Shown here one piece after another: positions 8,268 to 16,800 of a stretch of DNA of 64,000 bases. The position numbers and the translations under genes were made by a program. The stretch covers positions 66,739 through 130,738 of the forward strand of contig ONNZ01000001.1 in NCBI GenBank assembly GCA_900319345.1, in the 5' to 3' direction. The stretch is from an uncultured Eubacteriales bacterium (GTDB taxonomy: Bacteria > Bacillota > Clostridia > Christensenellales > CAG-138). Position 1 is the first letter of the stretch. Every line of letters begins with the position of its first letter. The notes beneath the pieces are model-generated. The model ran no database searches, had not been told where the DNA came from, and saw nothing but the letters and a program-made list of their open reading frames with translations.

Positions 8268-9002
8268 ATGGAAAAGAACGTGAACGGTTTTATCGAATAC
8301 CTGAAGGAGCAGGTGGGCGAGCCCTATCTCTGGGGCGGGCAGCACACCCGGCTGACGCCGGAGAACTATAAGGCGGTGATCGAGCGCCGGGAGAGCGACC
8401 CCAAGCACCGGGCGGAGGCCATGGCCTTCTGCGAGAAGAAGTTCCGGGCCGGGGCCACGGTCCTCTACGCCTACGACTGCTCGGGCCTGGGCTGCTACTG
8501 GCTCTACAACCTAGCCCACCTCTACAAGTGTGACGTGAACGCCAACACCATGATGGGCCGCTGCATGCTAAAAGACGAGCCGCCGAAGCGGGGCTGGTGG
8601 GTGTTCCGGCTCTCCGGGCAGCGGGCCGTCCACGTCGGCTACATGATCGACGACACCTATCTTATCGAGGCCAAGGGCCGCAAGTACGGGGTGGTGAAGA
8701 CCAAATTCCGGGCGAAGGACTGGGCCTGCTGGGGCATCCCCAAGGTCTTCGAAAAGGAGCTGACGAGCGCACCTGCGCCGGAGCCGGAGCCCGCCCCCGT
8801 GCCGGAACGGTTCGTGGAGGTGATCGGCGGGTCCGTGAACGTGCGGACCGCCGATTCGAAGAAGGGCCGGATCCTGTTCACCGCCCACCGGGGCGACACC
8901 TTCCCCTTCCTCGCTACGGCCCTCTCGGGCTGGTACGAGATCGACACGAAAAAAGGGCCCGGGTTCATCACGAACCTGGCCCGGTATACGAAGCTTATCT
9001 AA
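8268..9002 (+). CDS. NlpC/P60 cysteine peptidase with C-terminal SH3 domain, no signal peptide
   Basis: A 244-residue protein with an NlpC/P60 papain-like domain (1-160) and a bacterial SH3 domain (about 188-244), joined by a Pro/Glu/Ala-rich linker. The catalytic Cys is C71 in YDCSGLG and the catalytic His is H122 in AVHVGYMID. Such enzymes cut peptidoglycan stem peptides. Two oddities: no signal peptide or membrane helix, as in phage endolysins, and about 45 residues between the PYLWGG motif and DCSG, where family members usually have far fewer. AAGGAGG sits 8 bases before this ATG; an ATG six bases earlier is too close. No phage genes lie nearby, so it may be a domesticated lysin. Its 3' end overlaps the convergent Gx gene by 8 bases. 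Confidence 0.8.
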   Translation: MEKNVNGFIEYLKEQVGEPYLWGGQHTRLTPENYKAVIERRESDPKHRAEAMAFCEKKFRAGATVLYAYDCSGLGCYWLYNLAHLYKCDVNANTMMGRCMLKDEPPKRGWWVFRLSGQRAVHVGYMIDDTYLIEAKGRKYGVVKTKFRAKDWACWGIPKVFEKELTSAPAPEPEPAPVPERFVEVIGGSVNVRTADSKKGRILFTAHRGDTFPFLATALSGWYEIDTKKGPGFITNLARYTKLI

Positions 9003-9483
9003 CGTCCGTCCTCTGGATCAGAATGCCCGCCAGCAAGCCCACCAGGGCACCGGCCACGGTGCCGGAGAGGAGGAGGACGGGCAGGTAGGCGAAGACGTAG
9101 CCGCTGTCCAGGACCAGGGCGGCCAGGGCGATCTGCCCCAGGTTGTGGAGGACGCCCCCCGCCGCGCTGACGCCCAGGGGGGAGAAGCGGCCGGACTTCT
9201 TCAGCAGGGCCGAGCCCAGAAGGCTCAACACGGCCCCGGCCAGGCCGTAGAAGAAGGCAACAAAGCCCGTAAACAGGGCGGCGGACAGGACCAAGCGGAT
9301 GAGGGACACACACCCCGCCTCCTTCCAGCCGCAGCGGTACAGGAGGAACAGGATCACCACGTTGGGCAGGCCCACCTTCACCCCGGGCACAGCCATAAGG
9401 GGCGGCAGCAGGCTCTCCACGTAGGACAGTATGAGGGCCAGGGCCACGGAGAGGCCCAGTGTAGTCAGCTTCCTGGTCTTCAT
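8995..9483 (-). CDS. Gx transporter family membrane protein (heptaprenyl diphosphate synthase component I-like)
   Basis: A 162-residue, strongly hydrophobic protein with about five membrane segments, resembling the Hpre_diP_synt_I / Gx family, which looks like an ECF-type S component. It begins within the last codons of the NusG-II gene (4-base ATGA overlap), so the two form one transcription unit. In Clostridia this pair often sits near isoprenoid or flavin-insertion genes; none are here. Substrate unknown. Confidence 0.8.
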   Translation of the reverse strand: MKTRKLTTLGLSVALALILSYVESLLPPLMAVPGVKVGLPNVVILFLLYRCGWKEAGCVSLIRLVLSAALFTGFVAFFYGLAGAVLSLLGSALLKKSGRFSPLGVSAAGGVLHNLGQIALAALVLDSGYVFAYLPVLLLSGTVAGALVGLLAGILIQRTDVR

Positions 9484-9869
9484 GGGCCGGTGACAGCGTC
9501 CAGGGCGGACGCCCCTCCCACGATCCGTACCGCCACCTTATGGGGCAGGCACACGATGCTTTGGCCCGCGTAGCGGATCTTTCCGGTCTTCACGCAGAGA
9601 AGGTTGGGGCAGTCGGCCTCCGAGAGCCAGACCTCGCCCCCCTCGATCACCAGGATATTATACCCCGCCGCCCCCTCGATCTTCACGGTCCGATCCTTCG
9701 TAAGGGCGTACCGGGCGGTCTCCCGTCCGTCCTGCTCCACGATCACGGCGGCGCCGTCCCTTCTAAGCCCCAGCCACAGGCCGCAGCACACCAGGGCCGC
9801 CAAGAGGCACCCGACGATCAACCCTATGTCGCCCCGCGTGGGGGCGATTTTTTTGCGGTCGTGGTCCAT
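9480..9869 (-). CDS. NusG domain II-containing membrane-anchored protein
   Basis: A 129-residue protein with one N-terminal membrane helix (about 18-36) and an external NusG_II-like beta domain. The domain contains two cysteines (SEADCPNLLCVKTG) and ends with a segment of the type CLPHKVAVRI typical of the family. Function unknown. The ATG at 9869 lies exactly 6 bases after a TATACT box and has no ribosome-binding site, so the mRNA is predicted to be leaderless. A longer in-frame extension would cover this promoter and is rejected. Confidence 0.82.
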   Translation of the reverse strand: MDHDRKKIAPTRGDIGLIVGCLLAALVCCGLWLGLRRDGAAVIVEQDGRETARYALTKDRTVKIEGAAGYNILVIEGGEVWLSEADCPNLLCVKTGKIRYAGQSIVCLPHKVAVRIVGGASALDAVTGP

Positions 9870-9875
9870 GGGGCC

Positions 9876-9904
9876 AGTATACCATCTCCCCGACCGCTTT
9901 TCAA
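9876..9904 (-). promoter_or_regulatory. Promoter of the NusG-II/Gx pair, predicted leaderless
   Basis: TTGAAA (9899-9904), 17 bases, TATACT (9876-9881) on the minus strand. The ATG begins at 9869, so the predicted +1 coincides with the A of the start codon. Confidence 0.75.
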
Positions 9905-9925
9905 AGGGAAAATCATATATCCTGC

Positions 9926-9954
9926 TTGACAATCCCACGGAAATGGGGTAAACT
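9926..9954 (+). promoter_or_regulatory. Promoter of the metNIQ T-box transcript
   Basis: TTGACA (9926-9931), 17-base spacer, TAAACT (9949-9954), directly upstream of the T-box leader. Confidence 0.85.
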
Positions 9955-9959
9955 GCATG

Positions 9960-10227
9960 CAATTACATACCGAAAGGCAACGAAGGGAAGAGTACCCGGT
10001 CAGGTACGGCCAAGAGAGCCCCGAAGAGGTGGAAGCGGGGCGCGGATGGGTCGGGGAACATGGTCCCGGAGCCGCGCGGGCGAAAGGTAGTCCGCGACGG
10101 GTGCGCCCGTGATCGCGCAGGAGTGTGTTGGCACTCTACGAGGCGTCCGCCGCGAGACGGACGTGAAATCAAGGTGGTACCGCGATATTATCGCCCCTGA
10201 CGAATATTTTTGTCAGGGGCTTTTACG
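9960..10227 (+). ncRNA. T-box leader, methionine specifier
   Basis: tRNA-sensing riboswitch. Stem I has the GAAGAGTA-type bulge opposite the specifier loop, and AGAGAGCC lies in the distal part. The specifier loop reads GAACATGG between GGG and CCC arms, putting codon AUG at 10060-10062 (Met). The invariant antiterminator sequence GGTGGTACCGCG is at 10173-10184. The competing terminator is CCCCTGAC (10194-10201) / GTCAGGGG (10212-10219) followed by CTTTTA. Uncharged Met-tRNA should favour readthrough into the methionine transporter, which agrees with the downstream genes. Confidence 0.95.
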
Positions 10228-10254
10228 TTGGAGAGAGGAAACAAGAAGGACGAC

Positions 10255-11265
10255 ATGGCAAATCCGATCATAGAATTGAAGGGCATCACCAAGACCTTCG
10301 GCACGGGGGACGGGGTCGTCACCGCGCTGAAGGACGTGGACCTGACCATATACGAGGGAGAGATCTTCGGGGTCATCGGCCTGTCGGGCGCGGGCAAAAG
10401 CACCCTGGTGCGGTGCGTCAACCTGCTGGAAAAGCCCACGGCGGGCACGGTGATCGTAGGCGGCAAGGAGCTGACGAAGCTCTCCGAGAAGGAGCTCAGG
10501 GCGGAACGGCGGAACATCGGCATGATCTTCCAGAGCTTCAACCTGCTCCAGCAGAGGAGCGTCCTCGACAACGTGTGCTTCCCCCTGCTCCTCGCGGGCG
10601 TCAGCCGGAAGGAAGCGAAGGCTAAGGCCGAGAAGCTCCTCGCTCGGGTGGGCCTTTCCGAGAAGAAGGACGCCTACCCCGCCCAGCTCTCCGGGGGCCA
10701 GTGCCAGCGGGTGGCCATCGCCCGGGCCCTCAGTACGGACCCCAAGGTGCTGCTGTGCGACGAGGCCACGTCGGCCCTGGACCCCACCACCACCCTGTCC
10801 ATCCTGGACCTTCTGAAGGAGCTGAACCGGGAGCTTCACGTGACGGTGGTCATCATCACCCACGAGATGAAGGTGGTGGAGGCCATCTGCCATAGGGTGG
10901 CCATCCTGGCGGACAACAAGGTGGAGGAACTGGGCACGGTGGAGGAGATCTTCCGCCAGCCCAAGAGCATGGCGGCCCGGCAGCTGATCGTGCCCTCCAG
11001 CCAGGTGCCCCCCAAGGAGAGCTTCGGCGAGGGGCGGTTCCTGCGCATCACCTTCGATGGGCGGGAGCGGACGGATCAGCCTCTGGTGGCGGAGATGGTG
11101 CTCCACACCGGGGCGCCGGTGAGCATCGTGTTCGCCGACACACGGAGTTTGAACGGCCGTCTCTACGGGCAGATGATCCTGCAGGTGCCCGAGGACGACG
11201 AGCTCATGGAACGCATGTTTGGATTCCTTCGCGCCGCGGAGGTCTCCTTCGAGGAGGTGATCTAA
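10255..11265 (+). CDS. metN: Methionine ABC transporter ATP-binding protein
   Basis: ATPase of the D/L-methionine importer, 336 residues. Walker A GLSGAGKST (42-50), signature LSGGQCQR, Walker B VLLCDEATSAL, followed by the switch histidine in IITHEMK. Residues from about 255 form the C-terminal NIL/ACT-like domain that in MetN binds methionine and shuts transport down. GAAGGA precedes this ATG; the longer frame upstream reads through the T-box terminator and is not coding. First gene after the Met T-box. Confidence 0.96.
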   Translation: MANPIIELKGITKTFGTGDGVVTALKDVDLTIYEGEIFGVIGLSGAGKSTLVRCVNLLEKPTAGTVIVGGKELTKLSEKELRAERRNIGMIFQSFNLLQQRSVLDNVCFPLLLAGVSRKEAKAKAEKLLARVGLSEKKDAYPAQLSGGQCQRVAIARALSTDPKVLLCDEATSALDPTTTLSILDLLKELNRELHVTVVIITHEMKVVEAICHRVAILADNKVEELGTVEEIFRQPKSMAARQLIVPSSQVPPKESFGEGRFLRITFDGRERTDQPLVAEMVLHTGAPVSIVFADTRSLNGRLYGQMILQVPEDDELMERMFGFLRAAEVSFEEVI

Positions 11266-11937
11266 GTGCAGTTGACCGAAATGCTTTCCCTCATCGTGAA
11301 GGGATTTTGGGAGACCCTCTATATGACCCTGGGCTCCACGGTGGTGGCCTACGCCATCGGCCTGCCCCTGGGGCTGCTGCTGGTTTTGACGGACCCCCAG
11401 GGCCTTCGGCCCATGCCGGTGCTCAACCGGGTGTTGGGCGTGGTCATCAACCTGCTCAGGTCGGTGCCCTTCATCATCCTGCTGGTGTGGGTCATGCCGG
11501 TGACCCGGGCCGTCATGGGCACCACCATCGGCTCCAAGGCCACCCTGTCGCCGCTGACCATCGCGGCGGCCCCCTTCATCGCCCGGATGGTGGAAAGTTC
11601 CGCCCGGGAGGTGGATCGGGGGGTCATCGAGGCGGCCCTGTCCATGGGCGCGTCCCCCAGCCAGGTGCTGCTGAAGGTGATCCTGCCGGAGGCCAAGCCC
11701 TCCCTCATCACCGGGGCGGCCATCGCCGTGACCACGATCCTGGGCTACTCGGCCATGGCGGGCATCGTGGGGGGCGGCGGCCTCGGGGCCATCGCCATCA
11801 ACTACGGCTACTATCGGAGCAACAGCCAGGTCATGCTCATCATGGTCGTCCTGCTGGTGCTGATCGTCCAGATATTCCAGGAAGCGGGCAGCCGGATCGC
11901 CCACAAGTCCGACCGCCGCGTCCGCGAACAAAACTAA
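11266..11937 (+). CDS. metI: Methionine ABC transporter permease
   Basis: Membrane subunit of 223 residues with about five helices and the EAA-type coupling loop (EAALSMGASPSQVLLKVILPEA). It starts with GTG immediately after the metN stop codon; GGAGGTGATC just inside the end of metN is its ribosome-binding site. Confidence 0.95.
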   Translation: MQLTEMLSLIVKGFWETLYMTLGSTVVAYAIGLPLGLLLVLTDPQGLRPMPVLNRVLGVVINLLRSVPFIILLVWVMPVTRAVMGTTIGSKATLSPLTIAAAPFIARMVESSAREVDRGVIEAALSMGASPSQVLLKVILPEAKPSLITGAAIAVTTILGYSAMAGIVGGGGLGAIAINYGYYRSNSQVMLIMVVLLVLIVQIFQEAGSRIAHKSDRRVREQN

Positions 11938-11965
11938 AATCTTACTATGTAAAGGAGATACACCC

Positions 11966-12793
11966 ATGAAAAAGCTCATCGCCATCGTTTTAGCCCTTGT
12001 CCTCGTCCTCTCCTTCGCCGCCTGCGCCAAGAAGGAGGTCGCGGAGGGAGCCCCCGCCGTCACCCTGAAGGTAGGCGCCAGCATCACCCCCCACGCGGAG
12101 ATCCTGCGGGTGGCCGCCAAGCTCCTGGAGAAGGAGGGCATCGCCCTGGACATCGTGGAGTACACCGACTACGTCCAGCCCAACACCGCCGTGGAGGACG
12201 GGAGCCTGAACGCCAACTACTTCCAGCACACCCCCTATCTCAATACCTTCAACGCCGAGAACAAGACCCATCTCGTGTCCGTGGGCCTGGTCCACTACGA
12301 GCCCTTCGGCATCTACGCGGGCAAGGTGAAGGCCCTCAGCGACCTCCCTGACGGGGCCAAGATCGGCGTGCCCAACGACGGCAGCAACGAGACCCGGGCC
12401 CTGCTCCTCCTCCAGCAGGAGGGCTTTATCAAGCTGAAGGACGGCATCGACGCCGCCTCCAACGCCACCAAGCTGGATATCGCCGAGAACCCCCACAACA
12501 TCGACATCGTGGAGATGGAGGCCGCCCAGGTCCCCAAGGCCCTCAAGGACCTGGACTTCGGGGTCATCAACGGCAACTTCGCCCTGCAGGCGGGCCTGAA
12601 CGCCAAGACCGACGCCCTCGCTTTGGAGGACGCCTCCGGCTCCGGCGCCCAGACCTATGCCAACGTCCTCTGCGTCAAGGAGGGCCATGAGAAGGACGAG
12701 GCCATCCTGGCCCTGTTCAAAGCCCTGACCAGCCAGGAAGTGAAGGACTACATCAACAGCACCTACCAGGGCGCGGTGGTGCCCATTTTCTAA
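11966..12793 (+). CDS. metQ: Methionine-binding lipoprotein
   Basis: NlpA/MetQ-family solute-binding lipoprotein, 275 residues. The signal peptide ends in a lipobox SFAAC with Cys20 as the lipid-anchored residue. Family landmarks are VGASITPHAEIL, YTDYVQPNTAV, NANYFQHTPYL and IGVPNDGSNETRALLLLQ. AAAGGAGA lies ahead of the ATG, 28 bases after metI. A strong terminator follows, closing the metNIQ unit. Confidence 0.95.
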   Translation: MKKLIAIVLALVLVLSFAACAKKEVAEGAPAVTLKVGASITPHAEILRVAAKLLEKEGIALDIVEYTDYVQPNTAVEDGSLNANYFQHTPYLNTFNAENKTHLVSVGLVHYEPFGIYAGKVKALSDLPDGAKIGVPNDGSNETRALLLLQQEGFIKLKDGIDAASNATKLDIAENPHNIDIVEMEAAQVPKALKDLDFGVINGNFALQAGLNAKTDALALEDASGSGAQTYANVLCVKEGHEKDEAILALFKALTSQEVKDYINSTYQGAVVPIF

Positions 12794-12808
12794 GCGCTGC
12801 ACACCTTC

Positions 12809-12833
12809 TGCCCCCCGCAAGGGGGGCATTTTT
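12809..12833 (+). terminator. Terminator of metNIQ
   Basis: TGCCCCCC, GCAA tetraloop, GGGGGGCA, then TTTTT: an 8-bp GC stem with a GNRA-type loop. Confidence 0.9.
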
Positions 12834-12928
12834 CATGGGCCGCAGGCGCCCCCGTGCGTAACGGAGCTGGCCCGCCGGGGCCGGGGGATCGCCCTCGACT
12901 TTTTTCTACATTTTAATAGGAAAAGCCC

Positions 12929-12957
12929 TTGCGCCGGGGCTGGAAAAATTGTATACT
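12929..12957 (+). promoter_or_regulatory. Promoter of the beta-repeat surface protein gene
   Basis: TTGCGC (12929-12934), 17 bases, TATACT (12952-12957), only 9 bases before the ATG at 12967. Farther upstream, at 12897-12914, lies GACTTTTTTCTACATTTT, which is almost the same as the -35/spacer region of the glycan-operon promoter. Confidence 0.65.
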
Positions 12958-12966
12958 GAATGTATT

Positions 12967-15774
12967 ATGGGAAAGGCTAATGATTCAATCAAATATAATC
13001 GCTCCTACCCGGAGTTCAACGGTACCGACGAGGGCATGATCCGGCATAAAGAACGCTCCGGCGCCAAGGCAACGTACCTTATCCCGGCCACCACCTTCGC
13101 GGCCTCCGCCACGGCGGCGGTGCTGTTGCTGTTGCTGGCCCTGGCCCGGATCGCCCTGGTCCGCCCCAAGCTCATCGTCGCCACCACCGACTCCGCCCAG
13201 GTGGATGTCCAGACGGACCTGGAGGGGAGCGACGACGCCTACCCCCTGGTCTACCTGCTGGTGCCCTATCAGGTCCAGGCCGACCAGGAACGGCCGGTGA
13301 CCCCCGGCGGCCGGCTGCGCCTCACCGAGGAAGAGGTGAAGGCCCTGGGCGACCCGGTGCTCCAAGGCGAGATCTTCACCAAGTTAGAGCGGCTGCTCTT
13401 CCAGCATTTGGACAATCGATACGACTACCTGCTGCTGTTCCAGTCCCGTGACGAGAACGGCCAGTTGGTCCTGCGCCGGGAGGCCCTGTACATCCCCATG
13501 CTGCGCATCGGTACGCCCGGCGAGCCCCAGGGGTCCACGCCCATCCCGGGGGACGTCCCGTCCAAGGGCCCCCTGGCCATATCCATGACCCCGTCGCCCA
13601 CGACCCCGGCTCCGGACCCGGCCAAAGCCTCCGGTTCCCCCACGGCCACGACCTCCGCCTCTCCCACGGCTACGGCGTCCGGGTCCCCCACGCCCTCGGG
13701 TTCCCCCACGCCCACGCCCAGCAACTATATACCCATCTATGTGCCGGGAGCTCCGACCACGCCCTCCCCTACGCCTCCGAATTCCCCCACGGCGGCGCCT
13801 CCGGCCACCCCCACGCCTACGCCCACGCCAGCGGTGCCCCACAGGGTCACCATCAGGAACATCGGCGGCGGTAGGGGTCAGGTGGGCCTCACCCCCGAAA
13901 CCCTGTCCTTTGAGCCCGTGGACGCCAAGCCCGGCCAAAGAGTCTATGTGGGCGATGTGCCGAACGACAACGGCAGCGAGCACTACATTCTGAAAGCCTG
14001 GTCGATCAAGTCGGGCGACGCCACCCGCGAGAACAGCGGCAGCTTCATCATGGGCACCACGGACGTGGAGCTGGAGTTCGAGTTCGTCCGCATCTGGTCG
14101 CTGACCGTCCTGCCCTCGGATGACGGCGATTGCACCGTGCTCACCTCGCCACTCGTGACGATAAACGGCAAGGACTACTATGAGGACGATGCTGCGATCC
14201 AAATCAAGGCCACGCCATACGACAGCGCCAACAAGCTGGCCTATTTCCTGGTGAACGGCGATTCAGAGGGAGGCAATCCTCTGACCATCAACATCCAAAG
14301 GGACACGACCGTGCAGCCGGTCTTCGCCCCTCGGGCCACCTGTAGAATTCAGCTGTATTACAACGTAGAGATCGGCGCCATGAGCATCTCCGGCGACGTT
14401 GACCCTGGTGGTGACGAAATCTATACCTGCCTGGAGGACACCACCGTCCAGCTCTACGCCAACATCTACCCCGATTTCAGCGACGAGTACCGGTTCGACC
14501 ACTTTGAGGTGGATGGCTCGAATATCGGCAGCTCCTCCCCAACCTCCTATACGGTCAAAAGCGACGTGACCATCACGGCCGTCTTCGTCCCCCTGTGGCA
14601 CTGGGTCATTCTTGATCATTCTCCTGACTATATCTCTGCGAACGTCTGGATCGATACGAGTGAAGATGTCATCCTAGAAGGCGACGGCTATCTCTGCCGA
14701 GAGGGGGCTTATGTGACCCTGAATGCTCAAGCCACCGATGACGATGAGGAGCGATATGTACTTGACCATTATGAGGTGAACGGGAGCGTTATCTCCAATC
14801 CTTACCTTGTCAGCAGCAGCAACGTGACCGTCACGGCCGTTTTTAGGGATTTGTATCACACGGTCACTATTGAGGCTGATCCGGCTGGGGAGGTAGCGGC
14901 GGTTATGCCCACCTGCGGTCCCTTCAAGCAGGGCGAAACGGTGTCCTTCAACTGGTCGATTAAGGACGGCTACTCCTATAGGACGTACAGCATAACGGGA
15001 GGCGCCACCGATGTATCGGTGACGGAAACCACCTGTTCCTTCACCATGCCCGATGCGGATGTGACCTTTACGGCGTATTTCGACCGGATTACCCACAACG
15101 TGACAGTGAGCGTCCCCGATGGCGGTGGTACAGCTACCCTGCAGAACGCCAATCCGGTGCCTGTTGGCGACAGGGTGACGATCACCACGACCGCCGACAC
15201 CGGGTATGAGTTCAGCTATCTGACTATCAACAACGGTGATTCCATCCCCGATACCTCCTTCACCATGCCTGACGAGGATGCGATGGTACGGGTGTACTTT
15301 GTTGAGAAGGAATCCTACTCTATCACATTGAACGAGATTTTGCCGAGCAGCGATGCAGCTTCCTACAGCATCTCACCTGGGCCCAACGCGCCGGACGAAA
15401 GGTATTATGAGGGCACCCACATAACCATCACCGCCACCGCCAACCCGGGCTACGAGCTTGACAGCATCGATGCGGGCACCCATTCTTCGTCGAACAGCCC
15501 CCTTGAATTCGACATCGCAGATAACACGGGTGTGATTATCCGCTGCACGAAGCTCACCCAGATCGTGGTGACCCAGGCCACTACGGAGGGCGGAACCGTC
15601 GACACCGGCACCTTCTACGCCAGGCCGGACAGCACCTTTACCGTGGGCGTGCATCCGCTAGACGATTACGGCTACACCGTGACGGTCAACGGAGTTGACC
15701 AGGGCGCCAATACCTCGTTCACCGTTCCGGAGTCGGAGGGTCCCGTCACCGTTGAGGTTAGTTTCTTCCACTAA
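12967..15774 (+). CDS. Membrane-anchored surface protein: PT-rich stalk and about eight InlB-like beta repeats
   Basis: A protein of about 935 residues. A short basic N-terminus and one membrane helix (about residues 38-66, rich in Ala/Leu) are followed by a 130-residue extracellular domain of unknown type. Next comes a long Ser/Pro/Thr-rich stalk (about 205-290), then roughly eight repeats of about 70 residues that match the divergent InlB B-repeat / 'bacterial repeat' pattern: a VTI or VTV strand, a glycine turn, GDRVTITTTADTGYEF-like cores and a closing VTAVF or VYF strand. No LPXTG motif is seen, so anchoring is by the N-terminal helix. Likely an adhesin or wall-spanning scaffold. Start uncertain: the ATG at 12967 would be nearly leaderless, and an ATG at 13036 preceded by GAGGG is the alternative. 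The first 70 bases have AT-rich codons unlike the rest. Confidence 0.8.
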   Translation: MGKANDSIKYNRSYPEFNGTDEGMIRHKERSGAKATYLIPATTFAASATAAVLLLLLALARIALVRPKLIVATTDSAQVDVQTDLEGSDDAYPLVYLLVPYQVQADQERPVTPGGRLRLTEEEVKALGDPVLQGEIFTKLERLLFQHLDNRYDYLLLFQSRDENGQLVLRREALYIPMLRIGTPGEPQGSTPIPGDVPSKGPLAISMTPSPTTPAPDPAKASGSPTATTSASPTATASGSPTPSGSPTPTPSNYIPIYVPGAPTTPSPTPPNSPTAAPPATPTPTPTPAVPHRVTIRNIGGGRGQVGLTPETLSFEPVDAKPGQRVYVGDVPNDNGSEHYILKAWSIKSGDATRENSGSFIMGTTDVELEFEFVRIWSLTVLPSDDGDCTVLTSPLVTINGKDYYEDDAAIQIKATPYDSANKLAYFLVNGDSEGGNPLTINIQRDTTVQPVFAPRATCRIQLYYNVEIGAMSISGDVDPGGDEIYTCLEDTTVQLYANIYPDFSDEYRFDHFEVDGSNIGSSSPTSYTVKSDVTITAVFVPLWHWVILDHSPDYISANVWIDTSEDVILEGDGYLCREGAYVTLNAQATDDDEERYVLDHYEVNGSVISNPYLVSSSNVTVTAVFRDLYHTVTIEADPAGEVAAVMPTCGPFKQGETVSFNWSIKDGYSYRTYSITGGATDVSVTETTCSFTMPDADVTFTAYFDRITHNVTVSVPDGGGTATLQNANPVPVGDRVTITTTADTGYEFSYLTINNGDSIPDTSFTMPDEDAMVRVYFVEKESYSITLNEILPSSDAASYSISPGPNAPDERYYEGTHITITATANPGYELDSIDAGTHSSSNSPLEFDIADNTGVIIRCTKLTQIVVTQATTEGGTVDTGTFYARPDSTFTVGVHPLDDYGYTVTVNGVDQGANTSFTVPESEGPVTVEVSFFH

Positions 15775-15840
15775 TAGCTAACAGCCGGGAATAACGGATA
15801 TATCAACCTACTATTTGTACATACAGGAAGGAGAACACAC

Positions 15841-16782
15841 ATGAGCAACAACAAGCAGCGCAGAAGCAACGGAGCCGTGGGCTTTATCGTGGCCCTGGTC
15901 CTTCTCATCTTCGTCCTCATCGCGGGACATACCGGCATCTTCGGCGCGGTCAGCGAAAACCTGCGGGAGCAGCTTTCCGGTCTGTTCGCCCGGGAGGCGG
16001 GGGGCTTTGAGACCGTCATCGCCCGCATTTTGGCCGCCATCGGCGCCCTGGCCCTCACCTATCTGGTCTGCCGGATCCTGTGCTTCATCCTGGACAAGTG
16101 CAGCAAGAGCGCCCGGACCCGCACGGTCAACGAGCTCATCGGCAACATCGTCACCTACCTGGGCGTGATCCTGGGCATCGTCTGGGCCCTGACCATCCTG
16201 GGCCTCAACCCCACCGCCGCCTTCGCCAGCCTGGGCATCGTCACGTTGATCATCGGCTTTGCGGCCCAGCGGCTCATCGAGGACGTGATCTCCGGCCTGT
16301 TCATCGTGCTGGAGGGCCAGTATAACGTGGGCGACATCATCATCCTGGACGACTTCCGCGGCACCGTCAAGCGCATCGGCGTCCGCACCACCACGGTGGT
16401 GGACCCCGGCGGCAACTACAAGGTGGTGAACAACTCCGATATCCGCAACTTCCAGAACCGGTCCAAGGCCCTGTCCCTGGCCGTGTCTGAGATCGGCATC
16501 ACCTACGGTGAGGACATCCCCCACGCCGAGGCCATCATCAAGGCGGCCCTGCCCGGCATGTACGACCGGAACGACGACGTGTTCGAAGCCATCCCCGACT
16601 ACATGGGCGTGGAGGAGCTGGCCGACTCCGCCGTGGTCCTCCGGTTCACCGTGGCCTGCAAGGAGCAGAACGTGTTCATCGCCCGGCGGCGGCTGAACCG
16701 GGAGCTGCGGATCCTCTTCGCCGAGAAGGGTATCGAGGTCCCGTTCCCCCAGGTCACCGTCTGGAAGGGCGAGCAGGACTGA
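15841..16782 (+). CDS. MscS-family small-conductance mechanosensitive channel
   Basis: A 313-residue channel that opens under membrane tension to release solutes. Three N-terminal membrane segments are followed by the pore helix (FASLGIVTLIIGFAAQRLIEDVISGLF, about 121-147) and the MscS beta domain starting at GQYNVGDIIILDDFRGTVKRIGVRTT. The Gly/Ala-rich TM3 and the GQ.VGD.I motif are diagnostic. GGAAGGAG precedes the ATG. The composite hairpin repeat lies directly downstream. Confidence 0.93.
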   Translation: MSNNKQRRSNGAVGFIVALVLLIFVLIAGHTGIFGAVSENLREQLSGLFAREAGGFETVIARILAAIGALALTYLVCRILCFILDKCSKSARTRTVNELIGNIVTYLGVILGIVWALTILGLNPTAAFASLGIVTLIIGFAAQRLIEDVISGLFIVLEGQYNVGDIIILDDFRGTVKRIGVRTTTVVDPGGNYKVVNNSDIRNFQNRSKALSLAVSEIGITYGEDIPHAEAIIKAALPGMYDRNDDVFEAIPDYMGVEELADSAVVLRFTVACKEQNVFIARRRLNRELRILFAEKGIEVPFPQVTVWKGEQD

Positions 16783-16800
16783 TAGAAGCTTTATCCTTTG

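Noticed and set aside
8251..9002. Prophage remnant around the NlpC/P60 gene
   Set aside because: Neighbouring genes are ordinary chromosomal genes; no holin, integrase, structural gene or attachment-like repeats were seen.
12949..12966. TTG start giving a slightly longer surface protein
   Set aside because: These bases form the TATACT -10 box of the gene's promoter, so they cannot be within the transcript.
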